DNA from: Pseudomonas marincola
GTDB lineage: Bacteria > Pseudomonadota > Gammaproteobacteria > Pseudomonadales > Pseudomonadaceae
Assembly (NCBI RefSeq): GCF_900116605.1
Contig: NZ_FPBC01000006.1
Location: forward strand, 62,001 to 126,000
Reading direction: 5' to 3'
Length of the DNA: 64,000 nucleotides
Position 1 is the first letter of the stretch. Each line of letters begins with the position of its first letter. Made by a program: the position numbers and the translations under genes. The notes beneath the pieces are model-generated. The model did not search any database. It was not told the DNA's origin and was given only the letters and a program-made list of their open reading frames with translations. This document shows, piece after piece, positions 27,607 through 35,450 of the stretch.

Positions 27607-29892
27607 TTAATATCCAGCAAGACGTTCAGCGTCCTCACCACGCAGTAGCGGCAGGCGACACTCCAGGCACAAGCCGCCGGCCATTGCCGGATGCGCCTCC
27701 AGCGCCCCGCCGATCCCCTCGATGATACTGCGACTCATCGACAAGCCCAGCCCCAGCCCTTCGGCCTTGCTAGTGTAAAATGGGGTGAATATATGCTCCA
27801 GTTCGGCCTGCGCCACACCCGGCCCCTGATCCGTCACACGTACACAGAGCTGCCCATTTTGCTCGGCTGCGCAGAGTTCGATACGCGAAGGTTGGCCGGG
27901 GTGGGCCTCACGGTTGGCGTCAATCGCATTGCGCAGCAAGTTGAGCAGCACCTGCTCCAGCAGAATCCGGTCGGCATACACCGGCGGCAGATTGTCCGCC
28001 AATTGCTCATCAATGGTCACCTGCCAATTACTCGCCTCCCATTGGCACAAACGCACCGCCTCGCGCGCCACGCTAGCGACATCCAGCGCTTGGGTACGCC
28101 GCTGCCCCTTGCGCAGGAAGGCTCGCAAGCGCTTGATTACTTCCGAGGCGTGGTTTGCGTGCTCATTGATCCGCTCCAAGCCTTGAGCGACCTTACCTGC
28201 CGCCTCGGGGTTATCGCCCAGCGCCTTGAGATAGCGCTGGCTGGCGCTGGCATAATTGACCACTGCCGCCAGCGGTTGATTGATTTCATGGGCAATTCCG
28301 GATGCCAGCTCGCCGAGGGTGACCAACCGCGCCGTGTGCGCCAGCTCATCCTGATGCCGGCGCTCCTCGGCTTCGCGCAGTTCGCGTTCAGTCATGTCGC
28401 GCGCCACCAGCGAGTAATAATGCTCGCCATCACGGCCGCGATGCGCCAACAGCACCAACGACACCAGCAACGGTGCAGGCTCACCCAGCGGCAGCAGCCG
28501 TACCTCTGCGCTCCACACCCCGGCGGCATCGGCCGCCGCCCAACCTTCGCTTTGCAACTGCTGATAATCGCCGGGTGCCAACAGCCGCTCGAGCGGCGGT
28601 AACGGCTGCTGATCCTCGATATTCAATGCATGTCGAGCAGACGGATTAAGGTGCGCCAGGTGCCCACCCGGGTCGATAAACAGTACAAGGTCAGTATTAG
28701 CTTCGACCACTTCAGCCAGGCGCCGCTTGTTTTCTTCAGCCAGCACCCGCGCAGTAATATCCCGCGACACGCTGACCACCTCAACTACCGCGCCGGTGTA
28801 GGTTTCGCGGATCGCGCGGCTGGCAGTTTCAAACCACAGGTAGTCGCCGTCACGATGGCGAATGCGATAAGTCATGGTGTGATAGCCGTCTTGCTCCAGG
28901 GCTTCACGAGTGCTGCCAAACAGATTCTGCTGGTCTTGCTCATGGAACAGCGCCTGCACCAAGGTCCCGCGCAGCTCTTCCGGCCAGTAACCGAGCAGGG
29001 TCCAACTGGCCGGCGAGGCATCGAGAAAACAGCCATCCGGGGTGTGCCGGGAAATCAGGTCGGTGGTGTTTTCGGTGATCAGCCGGTACAGGCGGCTGGC
29101 CTTGGCCGCTTCACGTTCGGCCTGCGCTTGGGCAGTAGCCGGTCGGCAACGCGCCAGTACTTGCTGCTCAGCAGCATCGGGCATAAAGGTCCACATCAGC
29201 ACCTGGCCATTATATTGTGCTTCAACCGCCTCAATCGCGCGGTCCTGCTGCAGGCATGCGCGCACTAAATGCGCAGCGTTGACCGGTAACAAATCTGCCA
29301 GCGCTGCCAGCGGGAGTTCGCCCATCAGCGCCTGCATAGCCGCATTCAGCTGCAGCGGCAGCGCCTCGATATCCAGCAGCAAACTGGGCTGCGGGTCACT
29401 GCCCAGCAGCAGGCTGCCACGCGCTTGCTGCGGCAGCGTGGCGAGCAGCGCCAAGAGTAATTGATGCACCAGACCAAGCCAGTCGCTCCCGGCGTGCTCA
29501 TGCAATTCAATCAGCAGCAAACCAGGCTGCCCTTCATCCAGCTCCAGAGCGAGCGCCTGCCCATGATTGAGCCCAGCACGGCGCACCCGGCCTGAGAGCC
29601 AACACGACAATTGACGCAATGCGGCCAAGTCCAGCCGAGGCTCTTGTTGCAAGCGCTCAAACAACAGCTGATCACTGGCCTGCAGCGGGTCACCAATGCC
29701 GGGTGGCAGATGCGGTGCATTGCCTTCATGGCTGTAGATTGCCGTGCTGGCCTGCCACCGCAAAAAAAACGCCTGGCGTACTTCCGGGCAGGCATGCAGG
29801 GCACGCAGCAACGCGTCGGCGCGCACCGCCAGCGGCAGGCACTCACGTTGCATGCGCAACCAACTGTTCAGCTGCACGGAAATTTCATTCAT
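27607..29892 (-). CDS. Cytosolic PAS-domain sensor histidine kinase
   Basis: 761 residues with no membrane helix. Residues 1-270 form an uncharacterised Leu/Gln-rich region. PAS 1 is about 275-400 (LYRLITENTTDLISRHTPDG, PEELRGTLVQALFHEQD, with a PAC-like YRIRHRDGDYLWFETASRAI). PAS 2 is about 403-515. The H-box GIAHEINQPLAAVVNYA carries the phospho-His. The ATPase has N box LLNLLRNAID and G boxes DQGPGVA and GLGLGLSMS. The HEINQPL type is shared with FixL, DctB and StyS. Its cytosolic location implies an internal signal such as redox state or an acyl-CoA. AAGGA lies upstream of the ATG. It forms an operon with the response regulator. Confidence 0.9.
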   Translation of the reverse strand: MNEISVQLNSWLRMQRECLPLAVRADALLRALHACPEVRQAFFLRWQASTAIYSHEGNAPHLPPGIGDPLQASDQLLFERLQQEPRLDLAALRQLSCWLSGRVRRAGLNHGQALALELDEGQPGLLLIELHEHAGSDWLGLVHQLLLALLATLPQQARGSLLLGSDPQPSLLLDIEALPLQLNAAMQALMGELPLAALADLLPVNAAHLVRACLQQDRAIEAVEAQYNGQVLMWTFMPDAAEQQVLARCRPATAQAQAEREAAKASRLYRLITENTTDLISRHTPDGCFLDASPASWTLLGYWPEELRGTLVQALFHEQDQQNLFGSTREALEQDGYHTMTYRIRHRDGDYLWFETASRAIRETYTGAVVEVVSVSRDITARVLAEENKRRLAEVVEANTDLVLFIDPGGHLAHLNPSARHALNIEDQQPLPPLERLLAPGDYQQLQSEGWAAADAAGVWSAEVRLLPLGEPAPLLVSLVLLAHRGRDGEHYYSLVARDMTERELREAEERRHQDELAHTARLVTLGELASGIAHEINQPLAAVVNYASASQRYLKALGDNPEAAGKVAQGLERINEHANHASEVIKRLRAFLRKGQRRTQALDVASVAREAVRLCQWEASNWQVTIDEQLADNLPPVYADRILLEQVLLNLLRNAIDANREAHPGQPSRIELCAAEQNGQLCVRVTDQGPGVAQAELEHIFTPFYTSKAEGLGLGLSMSRSIIEGIGGALEAHPAMAGGLCLECRLPLLRGEDAERLAGY

Positions 29893-29993
29893 TTTGTTTC
29901 ATTCCTTATTAATCGCACACGCCGCGAGCCGGCGCAGTATCATGCGGGCGGCCTGAAAGCGCAAAGCGACCAAGGGTGAATCGCCTCAAATAT

Positions 29994-30035
29994 CATATAG
30001 TAGTAATACTATATGACTATGGTTTAACTTCCATA
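29994..30035. promoter_or_regulatory. Two inverted repeats in the kinase/ligase divergent promoter
   Basis: CATATAGTA (29994-30002) and TACTATATG (30007-30015) are perfect 9-bp arms with a 4-bp spacer. TATGG (30018-30022) and CCATA (30031-30035) form a second, shorter repeat. They lie in an AT-rich island between the divergent histidine kinase and acyl-CoA ligase genes. They are candidate binding sites for the FixJ-type regulator. Confidence 0.5.
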
Positions 30036-30136
30036 TAAATACAAATAGATATATAAATAGACCCAGAACAATACCGGGCCTATGCGTAGACTACCCGCAC
30101 AATGGCCCGAGCATCCAATCTGCTATGGGTACTTGC

Positions 30137-31759
30137 ATGTCGATCTATGAACAGGGCCTTGAGCCTGCCGCTGTCAACCATATCGCCCTCTCGCCTCTGA
30201 GCTTTATCGAGCGTACCGCCAGTGTTTACCCGCACTACCCGGCCGTTGTGCATGGTTCAATTCGTCGTGACTGGGCCGAGACATACGCGCGCTGCCGGCG
30301 TCTGGCTTCGGCACTGGCCGGCCGCGGCATCGGTAAAGGCGACACGGTGGCGGTAATGCTGCCGAACATTCCACAGATGCTCGAGGCGCATTTCGGCGTG
30401 CCGATGATCGGCGCAGTGCTTAATACTCTCAACGTGCGCCTGGATGCCGAAGCCATCGCCTTTATGTTGCAGCACGGCGAAGCCAAGGTACTGATCACCG
30501 ACCGCGAGTTTCATGATGTAGTCCACGCCGCCATCGGCATGCTCGATCATCCGCCACTGGTGATCGACGTGGATGATCCCGAATACGGCGAAGGCCAAGC
30601 AGTTAGCGAGCTCGACTACGAGGCATTTCTGGCCGAAGGCGATCCACAATTTGCCTGGCAGTGGCCGGCAGACGAATGGCAGGCGATTAGCCTCAACTAC
30701 ACATCCGGCACCACTGGCAACCCCAAGGGCGTGGTTTACCACCACCGTGGCGCCTACCTGAACTCGCTGGGCAACCAGATGACATGGGCCATGGGCAACC
30801 ATCCGGTGTACCTCTGGACCCTGCCGATGTTCCACTGCAATGGTTGGTGCTACCCGTGGACTATTACCGCATTGGCGGGTGTGCATGTATTCCTGCGCCG
30901 TGTTGACCCGGCGAAGATTCTCACCCTGATTCGCAGCGAGCAGGTCACCCACATGTGTGGTGCGCCGATTGTGCTCAATGCATTGGTCAACATGCCCGCC
31001 GAAGCTAAAGCGGCCATCGACCATCCGGTCAAGGCCATGGTGGCCGGGGCAGCGCCACCCGCCAAGGTGATTGGCGCGGTTGAGGAAATGGGCATCCACG
31101 TCACCCACGTCTACGGCCTCACCGAGGTATACGGCCCAGTAACCCTGTGCGCCTGGCATGCCGAATGGGACGCCTTGCCGCTGGACGAGCGCGCAGTGCT
31201 CAAATCTCGTCAGGGCGTGCGCTATCCCACCTTGGAAGGGGTGATGGTGGCCGACCCTAAAACCCTGGAGTCGACCCCGCGCGATGGCGAAACCATTGGC
31301 GAAATCTTCATGCGCGGCAATACCGTAATGAAGGGCTATCTGAAAAACCCGAGCGCCACTGCCGAAGCTTTTGCCGGCGACTGGTTTCATACCGGCGATC
31401 TGGCCGTGTGTCACCCGGACGGCTATGTAGAGATCAAGGATCGCCTGAAAGACATCATCATTTCCGGCGGCGAGAACATCTCCACCATCGAGGTGGAAGG
31501 CGTGCTCTACCGTCATCCCGGCGTGCTCGAAGCCGCCGTGGTCGCGCGCCCGGATGAGAAATGGGGCGAGACGCCCTGCGCTTTTATCACCCTCAAGGCC
31601 GAACAACAGCAGGTCAGTGAGGCGGACATCGTCAGCTTCTGCCGCGAACACTTGGCCGGCTTCAAAGTGCCAAAAACCGTGGTCTTCACCCAACTGCCGA
31701 AGACCAGCACCGGCAAGATCCAGAAATTCGTCCTGCGCGATATGGCCAAGGCCCTCTAA
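30137..31759 (+). CDS. Acyl-CoA ligase (AMP-binding), DmdB/medium-chain type
   Basis: 540 residues from ATG 30137 (MSIYEQGLEP is the family-like start; ATG 30125 is in frame). Adenylate-forming enzyme: P-loop YTSGTTGNPKGVVYHH, A5 YGLTEVYGPVT, A7 GDLAVCHPDGY, hinge KDRLKDIIISGGENIS, and catalytic Lys in KTSTGKIQKFVLR. It activates a carboxylic acid to its CoA thioester. The subgroup includes plant AAE/BZO-type and bacterial 3-methylmercaptopropionate-CoA ligases. The downstream DmdC-like dehydrogenase supports a short branched or thio-acid substrate, by inference. First gene of a three-gene operon divergent from a two-component system. Confidence 0.88.
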   Translation: MSIYEQGLEPAAVNHIALSPLSFIERTASVYPHYPAVVHGSIRRDWAETYARCRRLASALAGRGIGKGDTVAVMLPNIPQMLEAHFGVPMIGAVLNTLNVRLDAEAIAFMLQHGEAKVLITDREFHDVVHAAIGMLDHPPLVIDVDDPEYGEGQAVSELDYEAFLAEGDPQFAWQWPADEWQAISLNYTSGTTGNPKGVVYHHRGAYLNSLGNQMTWAMGNHPVYLWTLPMFHCNGWCYPWTITALAGVHVFLRRVDPAKILTLIRSEQVTHMCGAPIVLNALVNMPAEAKAAIDHPVKAMVAGAAPPAKVIGAVEEMGIHVTHVYGLTEVYGPVTLCAWHAEWDALPLDERAVLKSRQGVRYPTLEGVMVADPKTLESTPRDGETIGEIFMRGNTVMKGYLKNPSATAEAFAGDWFHTGDLAVCHPDGYVEIKDRLKDIIISGGENISTIEVEGVLYRHPGVLEAAVVARPDEKWGETPCAFITLKAEQQQVSEADIVSFCREHLAGFKVPKTVVFTQLPKTSTGKIQKFVLRDMAKAL

Positions 31760-31875
31760 CGACGCCACGCCGTTAAACCGTTCACTGCGCTACCCATTGG
31801 GTGGCGTAGGAATGCGCTCGCAACAACCGTTTTCACAACAACAAAAATCCGGCCACCGGCCGACGGAGAGCTTCA

Positions 31876-33246
31876 ATGCAAGTATTTAAACGCCGCGACG
31901 GGGATGAGCAGCCACATTGGCCGATCGGCCCGTTCAAAGTACGCCTGCCTTTTGTCCACTACCGCTGGGAAACCGCGGAGATGCTCCAGGCGCTGATCAT
32001 GTTCGTGGTCAGCCTGGCGATGATCCCGCTGCTGGAAAAGTACCTCGGTCTGCCCTACGACGTGGCGCTGGCTTATGTTGTGGTGTGTGGTGTTGGTTTT
32101 ATGCTGCCGGCGCTGCTCGGTGTGCCCTTTGTGCCCGGCTGGATCACACCCGGCATACCGGTTGTATTACTGTTTCTCGGCAATTTCAAACCCGGCCCTG
32201 AGGCGATTCAGGCATTGTTTGCCCTGCAATTTCTAGTCTTCGTGATTTTCCTGTTCCTCGGCGTCACAGGCCTGGGCAGCACCTTGGTCCGGCTGATTCC
32301 CAACTCGATGAAAGGCGGCATCATCATCGGGGCCGGTATCGCTGCGCTGATGGGTGAAATTTCCGCTGGCGGGCGTCTGGCCAATACACCTATTTCTCTG
32401 GTGCTGGGCAGCCTGATCTGCCTGTACCTGATGTTCTCGGTATCCTTTAAAGGCCTCACTGAACGTGTGCCGCTGGCGCGTAAAATCGTCAACTACGGCA
32501 TGGTACCGGGGATGCTGATCGCAATTATCATCGGCATTGCCGTGGGTGAATATGAGATGCCTGACGTGAAGTTCGGCATCACCGCGCCGGCCTTCGGCGA
32601 GATGTGGAGTTACCTGCCGTTTAGCGTCGGCTTCCCAGGCCTGGATGTGTTCCTGTTGGCCGTGCCTACGGCCGTTATCGCCTACGTAATCGCCTTTGGC
32701 GACATCATCGTCGGCCAGTCACTGATGCAGCGCGCCGATGAACTACGCCCCGACGAAGTGATCGAGAACAACATCGATCGCGTGCATCTGGTCACCGCGC
32801 TGCGCAACGCGCTGCATGCCTTCTTCGCGCCGTATCCCGGCCTGGCCGGGCCAATTTGGACGGCCGTCGCCGCGACCATGGCCGAGCGCTACAAGTACGG
32901 CCGCAAAGCCATGGACTCAATCTACAGCGGCGGTGGCACCTTTTGGATCACTGGTTTTATCGCCCTGTTTGCCCTGCCGTTGGTGAGCTTTTTCCAGCCG
33001 GTACTGCCGGTTGCCCTGTCGCTGACGCTGATCCTTACTGGCTATATCTGCCTGATGGTGGGGTTCGAGCAACTGAGTAACAACACCGAGCGTGGTGTGG
33101 CCGGCACCATGGGTGTGGTACTGGCCGTCTACGGCGCAGGCTGGGGCCTGGCTGCAGGTGCCGCCCTGTACATTCTGATCGAGCGCACTCACCTGCTCAA
33201 ATTCACCACTAAAAACACCGTCAAAGGCCCAGCCGAGGCCGAGTGA
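31876..33246 (+). CDS. NCS2/xanthine-uracil permease family transporter
   Basis: 456 residues with 12-14 hydrophobic segments. GGAGAG lies 7 bases before the ATG. It resembles the SLC23/NCS2 fold (AYVVVCGVGFMLPALLGVPFVPGW, MKGGIIIGAGIAALMGEISAG, FGDIIVGQSLMQRADELRPDE; quoted in part), but the classical nucleobase motif is not obvious to me. Lying between a ligase and an acyl-CoA dehydrogenase, it more likely carries the operon's organic-acid substrate than a nucleobase. It is 116 bp after the ligase gene and 119 bp before the dehydrogenase gene. Confidence 0.75.
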   Translation: MQVFKRRDGDEQPHWPIGPFKVRLPFVHYRWETAEMLQALIMFVVSLAMIPLLEKYLGLPYDVALAYVVVCGVGFMLPALLGVPFVPGWITPGIPVVLLFLGNFKPGPEAIQALFALQFLVFVIFLFLGVTGLGSTLVRLIPNSMKGGIIIGAGIAALMGEISAGGRLANTPISLVLGSLICLYLMFSVSFKGLTERVPLARKIVNYGMVPGMLIAIIIGIAVGEYEMPDVKFGITAPAFGEMWSYLPFSVGFPGLDVFLLAVPTAVIAYVIAFGDIIVGQSLMQRADELRPDEVIENNIDRVHLVTALRNALHAFFAPYPGLAGPIWTAVAATMAERYKYGRKAMDSIYSGGGTFWITGFIALFALPLVSFFQPVLPVALSLTLILTGYICLMVGFEQLSNNTERGVAGTMGVVLAVYGAGWGLAAGAALYILIERTHLLKFTTKNTVKGPAEAE

Positions 33247-33365
33247 ACGTACATGGCCCGCTGTGCTGCGGGCCGTGTTGTCTATCCCTGCAACGCTCCG
33301 GATGCAATGACGTCCGGACGTTTTAATCGCCGCGCGCTGTGCGGCACCTGTGCGAGAAACTGTCG

Positions 33366-35138
33366 ATGCCTGAGTACAACGCCCCGCTGCGCGACCTGCG
33401 CTTTGTCCTCCATGAAGTATTCGATGCCCCAAGCTTGTGGGCACGTCTACCGGCCCTGGCCGAAACGGTCGATTCTGATACCGCCGATGCCATTCTTGAA
33501 GAAGCCGCCAAGGTCACCGGTGGCCTGATCGCCCCGCTCAACCGCAGTGGAGATGAAGAAGGCGCACAGTGGAGCGCTGGCGATGTACGCACCCCCACAG
33601 GCTTCAAGCAAGCCTACAGCACCTATATCGAAGGCGGCTGGGTGGGGCTTTCCGGCAACCCAGCTTACGGTGGCATGGGCATGCCCAAGATGCTCGCCGT
33701 CGCATTTGAAGAGATGCTCTATGCCGCCGGCTCCAGCTTCGCCCTGTATTCGGCACTGAGTTCCGGAGCCTGTCTGGCCATCGACGCGCATGCCAGCGAA
33801 GAGCTGAAAAACACTTTCCTGCCGCCAATGTATGAAGGCCGCTGGGCCGGCTCCATGTGTCTGACTGAAGCCCACGCCGGCACCGACCTGGGCATCATCC
33901 GCACCAAGGCCGAACCGCAAGCCGATGGCAGCTGCCAGATCAGCGGCAGCAAGATCTTCATCACCGGCGGCGAGCAGGACCTGACCGAAAACATCATTCA
34001 CCTGGTGCTGGCCAAGTTGCCTGACGCCCCCGCTGGTGCGCGCGGTATCTCGCTGTTTCTGGTGCCCAAAGTGCTGGTCAATGCCGATGGCAGTCTGGCG
34101 GAACGCAACGCGGTGAGCTGTGGCTCGATCGAGCACAAGATGGGCATCAAGGCCTCGGCCACTTGTGTGATGAACTTCGATGGAGCTACCGGCTACCTGA
34201 TCGGCGAGCCGAATAAAGGCCTAGCGGCGATGTTCACCATGATGAACTATGAGCGCCTGTCCATTGGCATCCAAGGCATTGGCTGCGCCGAGGCCTCTTA
34301 TCAGGCGGCTCGCGATTACGCCCGCGAGCGCCTGCAAAGCCGTTCCGCCAGCGGCCCGCAAGCCCAAGACAAAGCGGCTGATCCGATCATCGTGCACGCC
34401 GATGTGCGGCGCATGCTGCTGACCATGAAGGCCCTCACCGAAGGCGGCCGGGCGTTTGCCTGTTATGTCGGACAGCAGCTCGACCTCAGCAAATTCAGCG
34501 ACGACAACGACGAGCGCCAGACAGCCGATAGTCTGGTTGCCTTGCTCACTCCGGTCGCCAAGGCGTTTTTTACCGACACCGGGTTGGACAGCTGCATCCA
34601 TGGCCAACAGGTGTTCGGCGGCCACGGTTACATCCGCGAATGGGGGCAGGAGCAATTGGTGCGTGACGTGCGCATCGCGCAGATCTACGAAGGCACCAAC
34701 GGCATTCAGGCCCTCGACTTGCTCGGGCGTAAGGTCATCGCCAACGGCGGCGTAGCGCTGCGACACTTCACCCAGGAGATTCGCCGTTTCGCCGAGCAGC
34801 CTAATACGCCATATGCCGCTGCTCTGCTCGATGCTGTTGAGCGCCTGGAACGGACCAGCAGTTGGCTGCAGGAGCGTGCCGCGGGCAACCCGCACGAAAC
34901 CGGTGCGGCTTCGGTTGAGTACCTGCACCTGTTCGGCTACACCGCCTACGCATGGATGTGGTCGCGCATGGCCGCCGTAGCTCAAGCCAAGTGCAGCGAA
35001 GATGAAGTGTTTTACAGCGCCAAGTTGGCCACAGCAGAGTTCTTCTTCGCCCGCCTGCTACCGCGCAGCCTGAGCCTTGAAGCCAGCATTCGCGCAGGCA
35101 GCGACGCGCTATACGGCCTGCGTGCCGAGCAATTCTGA
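33366..35138 (+). CDS. Acyl-CoA dehydrogenase, DmdC-like (with C-terminal extension)
   Basis: 590 residues from ATG 33366 (GAGAA 7 bases upstream). It belongs to the long (about 600 aa) acyl-CoA dehydrogenases with an extra C-terminal domain, which include DmdC, 3-methylmercaptopropionyl-CoA dehydrogenase. Seen are an N-terminal MPEYNAPLRDLRFVLHEVF, FAD-binding CLTEAHAGTDLG and KIFITGGEQDLTENI, GIKASATCVMNFDGA, GQQVFGGHGYIREWG and IYEGTNGIQALDLLGRKV. It introduces a 2,3-double bond in an acyl-CoA, passing electrons to ETF. With the ligase and permease it makes a plausible uptake-activation-oxidation pathway; the hydratase step is missing here. A terminator follows at 35190. Confidence 0.88.
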   Translation: MPEYNAPLRDLRFVLHEVFDAPSLWARLPALAETVDSDTADAILEEAAKVTGGLIAPLNRSGDEEGAQWSAGDVRTPTGFKQAYSTYIEGGWVGLSGNPAYGGMGMPKMLAVAFEEMLYAAGSSFALYSALSSGACLAIDAHASEELKNTFLPPMYEGRWAGSMCLTEAHAGTDLGIIRTKAEPQADGSCQISGSKIFITGGEQDLTENIIHLVLAKLPDAPAGARGISLFLVPKVLVNADGSLAERNAVSCGSIEHKMGIKASATCVMNFDGATGYLIGEPNKGLAAMFTMMNYERLSIGIQGIGCAEASYQAARDYARERLQSRSASGPQAQDKAADPIIVHADVRRMLLTMKALTEGGRAFACYVGQQLDLSKFSDDNDERQTADSLVALLTPVAKAFFTDTGLDSCIHGQQVFGGHGYIREWGQEQLVRDVRIAQIYEGTNGIQALDLLGRKVIANGGVALRHFTQEIRRFAEQPNTPYAAALLDAVERLERTSSWLQERAAGNPHETGAASVEYLHLFGYTAYAWMWSRMAAVAQAKCSEDEVFYSAKLATAEFFFARLLPRSLSLEASIRAGSDALYGLRAEQF

Positions 35139-35450
35139 CGCCAACCCGCCCCAACCGGGCGGGAACCGCGACTACCAGTTGAGCGTTTGCGCGGCTCCCT
35201 CATTGAGCGCCGCGTTTTTTCTATTCCAGCCGCCGCTTTAGCGGCCTAAGACCCTTTGAGGCGGGAATGCTCGCCATAGAGAAGTGTTAGCTGCCCAGCA
35301 TCACCGTGCCTTTCCCCGGAACTCAAACGCGAAACTACCGTCCTCGTCCTCGAAAGCTACAGCTTCATCGCGACCAGTCGCTCACTAAACTATTGATCGA
35401 TCAGAGCCGCATAAAGATTTGTCATGTGGCATCGATGATGATTTGAAAGT
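35139..35450. other. 312-bp intergenic region at the edge of the foreign segment
   Basis: Beyond the terminator nothing gene-like is clear. A GC-rich stretch to about 35390 gives way to AT-richer sequence close to the GMC gene, so one boundary of the acquired DNA probably lies at about 35390-35450. No copy of the tRNA-Pro 3' end was found here. Confidence 0.4.
35190..35220 (+). terminator. Intrinsic terminator after the acyl-CoA dehydrogenase
   Basis: CGCGGCTC pairs with GAGCGCCGCG (2-base bulge) around a 7-base loop and runs into six Ts at 35215-35220. It closes the ligase-permease-dehydrogenase operon. Confidence 0.75.

Noticed and set aside
27691..28602. 303-codon frame antisense to the histidine kinase
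   Set aside because: Composition (Arg/Gln/His-rich) is typical of a complementary frame; the kinase motifs lie on the other strand.
30257..31768. 503-codon open frame antisense to the acyl-CoA ligase
   Set aside because: It mirrors the ligase gene in a GC-rich region; the translation is His/Gly/Val-rich with no domain, and the sense frame has every adenylate-forming motif.
35279..35390. Short acidic peptide-like reading on the minus strand (about 25 codons) after the dehydrogenase operon
   Set aside because: Too short and without start or SD to call a gene remnant.
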